8,527 bases of DNA from an uncultured Mucispirillum sp. (GTDB taxonomy: Bacteria > Chrysiogenota > Deferribacteres > Deferribacterales > Mucispirillaceae): positions 1 through 8,527 of the forward strand of contig CAMWVK010000039.1 in the NCBI GenBank assembly GCA_947177675.1, given 5' to 3'. Position 1 is the stretch's first letter, and every line of letters starts with the position of its first letter. Both the position numbers and the translations under genes were made by a program. This document shows, piece by piece, positions 1-7,000 of this stretch. The notes below the pieces were generated by a model, which saw only the letters and a program-made list of their open reading frames with translations, was not told the DNA's origin and did not search any database.

Positions 1-37
1 AATTAGTAGTTATATTTTTATATGGTGGAGGCAGGAT

Positions 38-265
38 ATGTATAAGCTTTTAGACATTTTAAACCCAAGCCAAATCAATTTTTTATCATCAATTGGTTTA
101 CCTGTTTCTGATAAAGAATATTCTGGCGATGAAGTCAGTGATATTTATTTTGGAGTAATGGATAAGCTCAGTGATAATCTGGGGGATGAAATTACTTCGC
201 CAGATGAATACAGTAAAAAGTGTTCTGATATTTTAAATACACTATCAAAAGTTACAAGTATATAG
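38..265 (+). CDS. Small acidic hypothetical protein, 75 aa
   Basis: I do not recognise this protein. The start is well supported: GGAGG at 27-31 lies six bases before the ATG, with a second purine-rich AGGA directly next to it. The product is acidic (13 Asp/Glu against 6 Lys), has no signal peptide and no membrane segment, and carries a single Cys near residue 62. It looks like a small soluble cytoplasmic protein, mostly helical in its second half. No gene is close enough downstream to form an operon, because what follows is a reductase pseudogene. An AT-rich hairpin with a short T run lies about 60 bases after the stop. Any upstream operon partner is outside the window. That it is a real gene is likely from the ribosome binding site and sensible composition; its function is unknown. 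Confidence 0.6.
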   Translation: MYKLLDILNPSQINFLSSIGLPVSDKEYSGDEVSDIYFGVMDKLSDNLGDEITSPDEYSKKCSDILNTLSKVTSI

Positions 266-325
266 TTTTTATAAATAACATACTGATAGTAAACTATTTA
301 TTTGCAGACTTGTCATATCTTAATT

Positions 326-353
326 ATAAGTTTGTAACTTATTAATTCTTTTT
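326..353 (+). terminator. Possible AT-rich terminator after the 75-aa gene
   Basis: ATAAGTT at 326-332 pairs with AACTTAT at 336-342 across a 3-base loop, and a TTTTT run follows at 349-353. Flanking AATT bases could extend the stem with one bulge. The stem has only one G-C pair and such palindromes arise easily in AT-rich DNA, so this is a weak candidate. Confidence 0.3.
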
Positions 354-401
354 ATGTCTCAACATAAAATATATAGGTCATAATAATATATGAGGTAAAG
401 T

Positions 402-988
402 ATAAATAAAGCTGCAAAATGGAGTGTAGCAGGGTTTTTACTGGGAACATTTGTACTATCTCCAAGTTTTAATAAACTTATTTCAAATTTTACACTTTGG
501 AATAAGGAAATAATACTATTAGATTTTTAATAAAAAAGCTTGGTGTCTTTACAAAAGAACTTCCAAAAAATATTACAAAAAATGATATTGTTACAGTAGA
601 AATACCTTATGGCAATTTTACATTTAATGACAGCAAAGCTCATCAGATATGGGTGGCAGGTGGTATTGGCTTTACTCCATTTGCAGCAAGGCTTGAATAC
701 CTTTTATCACTTGGCAAAAAAGTAGATAATATAGATTTCCTTTACAGTGCAAGGGGTGAAAATTTATAGTTTGAGCATGCAGAATTAAGTGAAAAAACAG
801 GTGCTCATTTTCATTACATAAATACATCAAAAAATGGCAGACTGAATTTTGATAAAATTAAAGAGAAAATAAAAGATATTAAAAACATATAATTATGGTA
901 TTGTGGTTTTGCTGCTTTGCAGAAAGATGCAGCAGACTGTGGCATAAACAAAAAAGATATTTATTATGACAATTTTGATATGCGTTAG
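402..988 (+). pseudogene. Decayed ferric-reductase-like FAD/NAD(P)H oxidoreductase
   Basis: This is the remnant of a flavoprotein reductase of the ferric reductase/NOX/ferredoxin-NADP reductase superfamily, which moves electrons from NAD(P)H through FAD. In the main frame (506-988) one reads FLIKKLGVFTKEL, typical of the FAD domain; then VEIPYGNFTF; then WVAGGIGFTPFAARL, the GGxGxTP nucleotide-binding motif; then FLYSARGE; and near the end WYCGF (family CGP) and the C-terminal NFDMR. That frame is interrupted by TAG at 767-769 and TAA at 890-892 before its natural TAG at 986-988. Upstream, a different frame (402-530) gives GTFVLSPSF and NFTLWNKE, matching the family GQFxxLSF and HPFTLSS pattern, so a frameshift lies near 500-510. 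A GAGGT at 392-396 stands before an ATA codon at 402, as if the ATG had been lost. There is no room for the usual membrane heme-binding domain, which suggests an internal deletion or a soluble ancestor. The N-terminal hydrophobic KAAKWSVAGFLLG may come from another protein. Confidence 0.78.
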
Positions 989-1040
989 AATATTAATATA
1001 ATAAACATTTGTTCGTCTTATATTTTTAACAAAAAAGGCT

Positions 1041-1072
1041 GACTGTATTCTAAAAAATACATCAGTCTTTTT
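1041..1072 (+). terminator. Hairpin with T run before lpxC
   Basis: GACTG at 1041-1045 and CAGTC at 1063-1067 form an arm. TGTATT (1044-1049) can also pair with AATACA (1056-1061), with a small bulge between the two options, and TTTTT follows at 1068-1072. On the other strand the same structure is followed by a T run derived from the AAAAAA at 1031-1036, so it could stop transcription both ways. It probably marks the original end of the reductase gene, whose remnant stops at 988, and insulates lpxC. Confidence 0.5.
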
Positions 1073-1155
1073 AAAAGATATATTTATCAATAATTTATGA
1101 GTGGCATATATTTTGCTAATTTAAATTGTAGCATAATGAATAAGGGGTATAATAT

Positions 1156-2094
1156 ATGCAAAAAACACTGGCAAAAGCTTTTACAATAAAGGGAATAGGA
1201 CTTCACAGTGGTAAAGAGTTTACAGCAGTAGTAAGCCCTGCTCCAGAAAATACTGGCATTCAGTTTCGGCGTGATGATGTGCGTCACTGCGAATATACCC
1301 GCATTACTCCTTATAATGTTTCTTCTACTCAGCTTGCTACAACTATTGACTGTGGCGGTCTGCCTATCAGCACAATAGAGCATTTTGCTGGTGCATTTTA
1401 TGGCCTTGGGCTTGATAATGCTTTCGTTTCAGTTTCTGGAACAGAAGTGCCTATATTAGACGGTTCTGCAAAAGAGATTATGGAACATATAGAAAAAGCA
1501 GGTTTAAAAGAGCAGAAAGCACCAAGAAAGGTTTTAAAAATCACTCGTCCTGTATCTATAGAATATGAAGGGAAAACTGTGGAAATTGAGCCTTATGATG
1601 GCTTTCAAATAACTTTTGAGCTTGATTATCCACATCCAGTAATAGGAAGGCAGGTTTTTACTTATGATTATAATGAAAATACATTCCATAAAGAAATAGG
1701 TATTGCCCGCACTTTTGGATTTAAAAGGGAAGTGGAAGCATTGTGGTCTATGGGGCTTGCAAAAGGCGGCTCCCTTGCTAATGCTGTGGTTATAGATGAC
1801 AAAGAAGGGGTATTAAACCCAGATGGTTTAAGAGCACCTAATGAGTTTGTTCGCCATAAAATACTTGATATGTTTGGTGATTTATCATTAATAGGCTACA
1901 GGCTGCAGGGTAAAATTAAAGCCAGCAAATCAGGTCATCAGGTGAATAATGTGTTTGCAAGAACTCTGCTTGAAGCTACTAACAGTTATATGATAGAAGA
2001 AGTTCAGGATAAGCCAGAGAGTATGCAGGCCGTCACAGCAGGAAATATTTCATTTAATCCTTTTACAGCAACTCCCTCTATAAGCCCTGTATAA
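1156..2094 (+). CDS. lpxC: UDP-3-O-acyl-N-acetylglucosamine deacetylase LpxC
   Basis: LpxC is the zinc-dependent cytoplasmic enzyme that removes the acetyl group from UDP-3-O-acyl-GlcNAc, the committed step of lipid A synthesis. The 312-residue product has the family length and all key residues. The zinc ligands are His76 in TIEHF and His234 and Asp238 in HKILDMFGD. Catalytic Glu75 (in TIEH) and His261 (in KSGHQVN) are present, as is the conserved Lys235. Other family signatures include GIGLHSGK (13-20), QFRRDD (36-41), VPILDGSA (98-105) and ARTFGF (184-189). The usual TIEHLMAAL helix reads TIEHFAGAFYGLG here, a mild deviation. The C-terminus extends about 35 residues past the last conserved helix. 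AAGGGG at 1142-1147 lies eight bases before the ATG and fixes the start. The gene appears to be transcribed alone: a hairpin precedes it and 315 bases separate it from the next gene. It is not next to ftsZ, unlike in Escherichia coli. Confidence 0.97.
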   Translation: MQKTLAKAFTIKGIGLHSGKEFTAVVSPAPENTGIQFRRDDVRHCEYTRITPYNVSSTQLATTIDCGGLPISTIEHFAGAFYGLGLDNAFVSVSGTEVPILDGSAKEIMEHIEKAGLKEQKAPRKVLKITRPVSIEYEGKTVEIEPYDGFQITFELDYPHPVIGRQVFTYDYNENTFHKEIGIARTFGFKREVEALWSMGLAKGGSLANAVVIDDKEGVLNPDGLRAPNEFVRHKILDMFGDLSLIGYRLQGKIKASKSGHQVNNVFARTLLEATNSYMIEEVQDKPESMQAVTAGNISFNPFTATPSISPV

Positions 2095-2409
2095 TCAGTT
2101 AATTTATTATCAGTTTAAAATAATAACCTGCCTAAAATTTTATACAGAGAGAAAAAAAATGACAGGTTTGTTTTTCTGTCTTACTCTCCATATTAAGCTG
2201 CACTTACTACTGTTTATTCTAATTACGCAGGTGCAAAATAGAAAAATATTCTCATCTCTTTCTACAATTTTTTCTATAATATTTTTTAGTATATATTTCT
2301 ATTAATTACAAATATTATTTTTTTAAATTATGTATCCCTAGTCAAAATAAAATTATTGATTTTTAATCACAGTATGATAAAGTAAAAAGATTATTAAAAA
2401 GGTTAAATT
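2095..2409. other. AT-rich intergenic region between lpxC and the envelope gene
   Basis: No convincing gene is visible. A GACAG/CTGTC pair (2161-2165 and 2176-2180) with a 10-base loop is followed by a T run only when read on the minus strand, where no gene needs it. TTATTAT/ATAATAA (2104-2126) is a weak all-AT palindrome just after lpxC. A 48-codon frame at 2159-2305 would give a hydrophobic peptide starting MTGLFFCL, but it is T-rich by composition and lacks a well-spaced ribosome binding site. Near the right end, TATGAT at 2373-2378 is a candidate -10 box for the gene at 2410, but no TTGACA-like box sits at a proper distance. AAAAAGG, ending at 2402, is that gene's ribosome binding site. 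Confidence 0.5.
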
Positions 2410-4539
2410 ATGCGGATTTTATTAATTATTTTTTTACTTATTTTACCAATTTATTCTTATGCGGAAACTAAGACTATTACAAAAACAGCAAAGGCAGTAG
2501 TTCCTGAAAACCAGTCAGTTGAACAGGTTAAGCAGTATATAAGCGAGCGTTTATTTAGAGAAGCAGCAGAAGAAGCAGGTGTTGCAGTATCCAGCAGCAC
2601 TGTATTAGTTGATGGTAAAGTATCTAAAGATGAAATAAAAATGCAGACAAGTGCTATCGCTCAGAAAGATGTTAAAATATTAAAACAGGAAATAGACAAA
2701 GGTCAGACATATATAACTGTGCAGGTAAAAGCTACAGTTGATGCTGGTGAGCTTGATGCATTTTTAAGGCAGCTTATGCAGAATGAAGCATTAAAGCAGG
2801 AATTAGAGCAGGAAAGAAAGGAAAAACTTGCCCTTGAAAAGAAACTGAAAAGTGCATCTAAAGAAGAATATGATAAAACATTAAGCGTGCAGGCAGCAAA
2901 TATTGCAAATGCACAGGCTGCAAGGCAGAAACAGCTGGAAAAAGAAATATCAAATGCTAAACAGCAGTTAATGGAGGCTCAACGCAGGCAGCATGCGGAA
3001 GAACTGCAGGCAGCTAAAGAGTTAGAGCAGATACAAAAAGAATATATGGCTCAAGATGCAGCACTGCGGGCAAGAATTGCTGCAGAAAAAGATGCTCAGG
3101 CAAAAGCAGAAATGGAACATCAGGCACTTTTAGCAGAGCTTGCAAAAACTGCCCTTATAAATGATAAAACTATGGATATTGTTGCAAATGATACTGTTGA
3201 AATAATATCTGTTGATGCAGCTCAGGTTCGCACAAATTTCAGCAGCCTTGTCAGTGAATATAAAGTAGCAATGAATGCTAACAGCAGACAGTTAGAAATG
3301 TATCATAAATCTCAGCTTGCTATACTTGAAAAACAAAAATTTACAGAAGAAATACCTGAAAAAGGGGAGTGGGATAATACTGCAACATATAATGAAAAGA
3401 AAAGTGCTTATGATAAGCGAAAAACAGATTTTGAAAACAAGAAAAAACAAGATATTGCAGCATTAAAAGCAGAATATGCAGAAAAAAAAGCAAAAAATGA
3501 AAAAGATACTAAAACGGCTCTATTAAAAGCATTAAAGCCACTTTATGAAAGGCTGAAAAAATATAATACAGGAATGTATTTTTCAAGTGATACGACAAAA
3601 GCAGTAATAGATTTTGGGGGGCGTGATTTAGATAATTTAGAACTGCCTATTATAGTAAAATATAAAACAAAAAAATATAATTTTACATATAAATTTGCAT
3701 CATTACAGGAATATAGAGCCATGTATGATACTCGTGCCAGCTTTAAAGCTGTGCCATTATTTGGACTTGAATCAAATGGTGCAAAAGGTGCTAAACCGTA
3801 TTTAAATGGATTTAAAGTAGTGCATCTTGGAAATAATAAAGAGCAGTTTTTTACAGTTAATGCAAACTATGGAATTTTTCCAGAGATTTTGCAGTATGAA
3901 CAAATGGCAGAAGAACTTAATCCTAAACCAAAAAAGCAGGAATCTGAAAATGTTCAATATGAGGCAGATAGATATGATGACTATAAAAGCACAAAATATG
4001 AACGACATACTTCTGACACGATAAAATTTACTGACAGTTATGAAACAAGTTACCTGCTGTATGGCTTGCAAGGTGCAGGCAGTTTTAATCTTGATATAAT
4101 GAATATAGAATTTTCTATGCAGCAACACTGGCGGTTTAACAGATGGATTGGTATATATATAAATGGCAGTGTTATGATTGGTGTTAACGGATTAAAATCA
4201 ACTTTCAGCAGCGATGATGACGACGATGACGATGATGATTATTATGATTATTACTACCGTTCAACGGATAAAAATACAATAGATACTGGTATTGCAGTTG
4301 GGCTGGGGGTTGATTTTTATTTAACAAACAGTTTTCTTCTTTTTGGTGAAGCAAATGCAGCATATTTTATTGAAGATAACGGCAAGAGCAGTTTTGGTGG
4401 AATATTCCGTGGCGGACTTGCTTTTCAAAATAAAGATATGAAGCATACAGGTATGAGATTTAATATATTTATAGAAGGTATGATTACTGATACAATAAGT
4501 GGTCAATCACCATATTTTGGTGCAGGTATATATTTTTAA
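2410..4539 (+). CDS. Exported protein: FlgT_N-like domain, coiled coils, C-terminal outer-membrane barrel
   Basis: This 709-residue protein is not one I can name. Residues 1-18 are a signal peptide ending SYA|E. Residues about 22-113 resemble the FlgT N-terminal/LPP20-like fold: alternating helices and strands with an AAEEAGVAVSS helix end and a VTVQV-type last strand. Residues about 118-245 and 327-386 are Glu/Lys/Ala/Gln-rich and should form long coiled coils. Residues about 387-520 look globular, and a charged linker follows. From about 546 to the end I count eight amphipathic, aromatic- and glycine-rich strands. Turns alternate short and long, and the last residue is Phe (GAGIYF), the classic BAM-recognised outer-membrane signature. 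A run of nine Asp followed by Tyr-rich sequence (602-616) falls in the loop after strand 3, predicted to face outside. I infer an outer-membrane-anchored protein whose coiled coils cross the periplasm. AAGG ends seven bases before the ATG. It probably shares an operon with the gene at 4672. Confidence 0.7.
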   Translation: MRILLIIFLLILPIYSYAETKTITKTAKAVVPENQSVEQVKQYISERLFREAAEEAGVAVSSSTVLVDGKVSKDEIKMQTSAIAQKDVKILKQEIDKGQTYITVQVKATVDAGELDAFLRQLMQNEALKQELEQERKEKLALEKKLKSASKEEYDKTLSVQAANIANAQAARQKQLEKEISNAKQQLMEAQRRQHAEELQAAKELEQIQKEYMAQDAALRARIAAEKDAQAKAEMEHQALLAELAKTALINDKTMDIVANDTVEIISVDAAQVRTNFSSLVSEYKVAMNANSRQLEMYHKSQLAILEKQKFTEEIPEKGEWDNTATYNEKKSAYDKRKTDFENKKKQDIAALKAEYAEKKAKNEKDTKTALLKALKPLYERLKKYNTGMYFSSDTTKAVIDFGGRDLDNLELPIIVKYKTKKYNFTYKFASLQEYRAMYDTRASFKAVPLFGLESNGAKGAKPYLNGFKVVHLGNNKEQFFTVNANYGIFPEILQYEQMAEELNPKPKKQESENVQYEADRYDDYKSTKYERHTSDTIKFTDSYETSYLLYGLQGAGSFNLDIMNIEFSMQQHWRFNRWIGIYINGSVMIGVNGLKSTFSSDDDDDDDDDYYDYYYRSTDKNTIDTGIAVGLGVDFYLTNSFLLFGEANAAYFIEDNGKSSFGGIFRGGLAFQNKDMKHTGMRFNIFIEGMITDTISGQSPYFGAGIYF
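4213..4239 (+). repeat. GAY triplet run encoding nine consecutive Asp
   Basis: Nine GAT/GAC codons in a row (residues 602-610) are preceded by Ser-Ser and followed by YYDYYYR. The tract sits between predicted barrel strands 3 and 4, in a loop that the strand pattern places on the cell surface. The codons are mixed GAT and GAC, so it is an imperfect triplet repeat. Any slippage would change loop length without breaking the frame. Clustered carboxylates could bind cations such as calcium, which is inference. Confidence 0.85.
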
Positions 4540-4550
4540 TAAGAATATAA
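4532..4550. repeat. 19-bp direct repeat, left copy
   Basis: ATTTTTAATAAGAATATAA occurs here and again, identically, at 4635-4653, exactly 103 bases later. This copy overlaps the last Phe codon and the TAA stop of the envelope gene. The two copies bound the hairpin-rich insert. Confidence 0.9.
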
Positions 4551-4634
4551 AAGGCACAGGAAGTGCCTTCGCGTAGCGTAAGCGATAGGCGAATTTATTT
4601 CGCCAGAGCGTGGTTTAAAAATTTTACGGACAAA
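4551..4634. mobile_element. Putative small palindromic insert (REP/MITE-like)
   Basis: This stretch is bounded by perfect 19-bp direct repeats and its first 60 bases are visibly richer in G and C than the neighbours. It holds three hairpins. AAGGCAC (4551-4557) pairs with GTGCCTT (4563-4569). GGCGAA (4588-4593) pairs with TTCGCC (4599-4604). TTAAAAATTTT (4615-4625) pairs with AAAATTTTTAA (4632-4642), which runs into the right-hand repeat. Short GCG-containing repeats lie between the first two hairpins. No transposase is encoded. One plus-strand frame is open from 4551 to a TGA at 4659, reading for example RRIYFARAWFKNF, though no start precedes it. It resembles a non-autonomous dispersed repeat inserted just after a stop codon. 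The third hairpin, ending in TTTTT, could also serve as a terminator for the upstream gene. No second full copy is present in this window. Confidence 0.5.
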
Positions 4635-4653
4635 ATTTTTAATAAGAATATAA
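4635..4653. repeat. 19-bp direct repeat, right copy
   Basis: This is identical to 4532-4550. Bases on either side of the match differ (T against A to the left, A against T to the right), so the repeat is exactly 19 bp. It lies 18 bases before the start codon of the next gene. Confidence 0.9.
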
Positions 4654-4671
4654 TATGGTGAATAATATTTT

Positions 4672-6021
4672 ATGAAAAAATATTTTATACTTATGCTGTT
4701 ATTTTTAGTATGCAGTAAATCTTATGGTTATGAGCAGATATATTATCCAGAAGAAGAATATTCCCCACGATATATTATTAAAGATTACAGTTATATAAAA
4801 GATTATAACCAGCTTTGGCAGCAGTTATCTAATCAGATAGATTTAACATTTTATGATGAATTTATATATAAAGATTATGGCAGCTATACGACACGCAAAT
4901 CAAGAGATGAAATAATAGATTTTATTAAAAATTATAAAATACAGACAGGTGAGCTGTTTAGTGATAATATGGTATATCCTGCTCTAAACAGCCTTATAAT
5001 GCAGAATAAAGCACTTTTAAAGGCAAGGCAGGTTTTAGATAATGTGCCAGGACATGATAAAACAAGCCTTGTATATCTTGCTGCAGGACTTTCGTATATA
5101 TATAGTGATGGTCTTTATGAACTTGATAAATTAAGGAAAATTTTTAAAGAATGGCTTAGGCTTGGAGGTGAAGATTTTCCAGAAATCAAAGGGCAGGAAA
5201 GGCAGAGACGGTATAATCTTTTTTCATATATTGCAAATATGCCAGATAACCCATCAATTACAGATGAATTTGTTAGAATATTAGAAAATGGCTATTATGA
5301 TACCCTTGTTTTTAAAAATGGTCTTTTTGATATTTTTAATGCAGATTTTTATACAATTATCAACAGCAGGGAAATTTATGCAGGCAGTAATATTACAAAA
5401 TATTTTGTAGATTATATTAATGCAGAATATATGGATATTATTACAGATAAACATTTCAGGCTGGATATAAAAGGCACAAAAGTAAACCATTACTGGACAG
5501 TGTGGGATTATGAAAAAGGAAGAAAAACTAAAAAAGATAATTTTTACATACTTCCTTTTAATAAGCAGACTTTTACATTAAGTATGCAGAATTATGAAGA
5601 TAAGAAGATTTTTCAGATAAACTATTATAACCCAGAATATATTGATACACCTTATTATGCAGAAATCAGCTACAGTCAAGAAGAAAAAAAGCTTGTTGGG
5701 AAAACTGTATGGCCATACACACTTGTAAGGAATAAGATTATTAACAGCCTTATAACTTCCCCGTCTTTTGTATGCCGTAATAATATGACTACACAGCACC
5801 AAATAATTTGTGAAAGTTTTCTTTTAAGAATGCTTGATAAAATAAGCAGCAGAAAATATTATCTTGTATATAAAGATGTAAAAGATAATAATAAAAAAAG
5901 CAAAGAATTAGCACATCAGAAAGAAAAATTTACAGACAGCTTAAATCAGTGCTATATAGACAGGCAGTGTATGCAGCAGGAATATAAGGCATACATTGAT
6001 ATGCTTATAAGTTTTAAATAG
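4672..6021 (+). CDS. Exported protein with C-terminal LprI-like four-cysteine domain
   Basis: This 449-residue protein starts with a signal peptide (residues 1-19, cleavage likely SYG|Y). The LVCS sequence inside it is not a good lipobox, so a soluble periplasmic or secreted protein is expected. Residues about 20-360 are unrecognised: Tyr-, Asp- and Lys-rich, helical at first, with more beta-like stretches around 265-345. The C-terminus matches the pattern of the LprI/DUF1311 lysozyme-inhibitor family: SPSFVC (Cys368), QIIC (Cys380), a LLRMLD helix, a Tyr-rich spacer, then a Q/K-rich helix, LNQC (Cys427), RQC (Cys433) and QEYKAYIDML. The cysteines would form two disulfides. Family members inhibit host or competitor lysozyme or occur in envelope proteins of unknown role; the function here is inference. 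An in-frame TAA at 4663 excludes a start further upstream, and GGTG at 4657-4660 is a weakish, distant ribosome binding site. The gene lies downstream of the barrel protein, probably in the same operon. Confidence 0.65.
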   Translation: MKKYFILMLLFLVCSKSYGYEQIYYPEEEYSPRYIIKDYSYIKDYNQLWQQLSNQIDLTFYDEFIYKDYGSYTTRKSRDEIIDFIKNYKIQTGELFSDNMVYPALNSLIMQNKALLKARQVLDNVPGHDKTSLVYLAAGLSYIYSDGLYELDKLRKIFKEWLRLGGEDFPEIKGQERQRRYNLFSYIANMPDNPSITDEFVRILENGYYDTLVFKNGLFDIFNADFYTIINSREIYAGSNITKYFVDYINAEYMDIITDKHFRLDIKGTKVNHYWTVWDYEKGRKTKKDNFYILPFNKQTFTLSMQNYEDKKIFQINYYNPEYIDTPYYAEISYSQEEKKLVGKTVWPYTLVRNKIINSLITSPSFVCRNNMTTQHQIICESFLLRMLDKISSRKYYLVYKDVKDNNKKSKELAHQKEKFTDSLNQCYIDRQCMQQEYKAYIDMLISFK

Positions 6022-6025
6022 AATA

Positions 6026-7000
6026 TTATTTACTTGTTTTTAATATTAAAAATATAAAAAATGGAGCACCAATAATAGATGTGATAATGGATACAGGAAG
6101 TTCTGCTGGGGCAATTATTGTTCTAGCAAAAGAGTCGCATGTCACAAGAAAAGCTCCACCAAAAATAAATGATACAGGTATTAATATTTTATTTTTATAT
6201 GAAATAAACATTCTCATAACATGCGGAATAATCATTCCAACAAATCCTATTGGACCTGTGGCAGATATAACAGCTGCTATTGCAAATGAAACTGTAAAAT
6301 AAAGTATAGTAATTGAATATTTAATATTTACACCTCTGCTTTCAGCAATATATTCTCCCATTGATAATATATCAAGTTCCTTATGAAATGAATAGATTAT
6401 AATAAATGCAGCAAAACTTATAGGTATAAGTAATAACATATTATTAGGTAAAACTGTTGTAAGAGAACCTGTGATATATCTTGTAATATTATATGACTGG
6501 TTAATATCTGCAAAATACTGTATAAACATAATTAATGCAGATGTAAAAAAATTTATAGCAACACCTGCTAAAAGTAAAGTTGTATTATTAAGCCTGCCTT
6601 TTATAAAAGCAAAGCTGTATACAAGGAATATAGTAACTATTGATCCTGCCATTGCAGCAGTTGTCTGTCCAAATACTGCCATAATGCTTACAGACTGGGA
6701 AAAAAATATATATATGGCTGCTCCAAGAGATGCACCGCCTGCAACACCTAGTGTGAAAGGGGTAGCAATGGGGTTTTTAAAGACAGACTGGAATACAAGC
6801 CCGCTTACAGCTAAAATGCCCCCTGTAATAAATCCAGAAATCACTCTTGGCAGACGGGTATTAAAAAATATATAGTTGTCAATAGTGCCGCCAGTAAATA
6901 TATTATATATGTTTATTTTATGTATTCCAATAAATAAAGATGCAGTTACAATCAGTATGCTTGCAGAAATGATTATAAATAGTTTAATATTTGTATTCAT
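6026..7000 (-). CDS. FecCD-family ABC importer permease
   Basis: This is the inner-membrane permease of a metal-chelate importer (siderophore, heme or cobalamin). It works as a homodimer with the ATPase encoded just upstream. The 324-residue product has the family length and a hydrophobic profile consistent with about ten membrane helices. Family hallmarks include TRLPR (48-52), the long conserved block from GGILAVSGLVFQ (60-71) through KNPIATPFTLG (75-85) to GGASLGA, LLLAGVAINFF (142-152), the coupling-region motif GPIGFVGMIIPH (249-260), and ARTIIAP followed by ELPVSIIT near the end. The ATG overlaps the TGA of the ATPase gene (ATGA, 6997-7000), so translation is coupled. No strong ribosome binding site is visible. 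The stop lies 4 bases from that of the convergent gene, leaving no space for a dedicated terminator. The substrate cannot be told from the permease alone. Confidence 0.96.
   Translation of the reverse strand: MNTNIKLFIIISASILIVTASLFIGIHKINIYNIFTGGTIDNYIFFNTRLPRVISGFITGGILAVSGLVFQSVFKNPIATPFTLGVAGGASLGAAIYIFFSQSVSIMAVFGQTTAAMAGSIVTIFLVYSFAFIKGRLNNTTLLLAGVAINFFTSALIMFIQYFADINQSYNITRYITGSLTTVLPNNMLLLIPISFAAFIIIYSFHKELDILSMGEYIAESRGVNIKYSITILYFTVSFAIAAVISATGPIGFVGMIIPHVMRMFISYKNKILIPVSFIFGGAFLVTCDSFARTIIAPAELPVSIITSIIGAPFFIFLILKTSK

Noticed and set aside
1113..1137. TTGCTA and CATAAT as an lpxC promoter
   Set aside because: The 13-base spacer is too short for a standard sigma-70 promoter and no better pair was found.
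893..1383. Minus-strand open frames at 893-1090 and 1087-1383
   Set aside because: One covers the end of the reductase pseudogene and intergenic DNA; the other is antisense to the start of lpxC. Neither has a ribosome binding site or recognisable motifs.
2144..2180. Hairpin (GACAG/CTGTC or ACAGA/TCTGT) as lpxC terminator
   Set aside because: On the plus strand no T run follows the stem. The T run lies on the minus-strand side, where there is no gene to end.
2159..2305. 48-codon hydrophobic frame in the lpxC downstream gap, possible small membrane protein
   Set aside because: T-rich DNA gives Phe/Leu/Ile-rich peptides by chance. The only purine stretch upstream is GAGAG plus an A run, and no homology or operon context supports it.
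6037..6052. Perfect 16-base AT palindrome
   Set aside because: It is all A/T, lies inside the permease C-terminal codons, and is expected by chance in DNA this AT-rich.
6081..6875. Plus-strand open frames at 6081-6302 and 6471-6875
   Set aside because: They lie antisense within the clearly conserved FecCD permease gene and show no family motifs.
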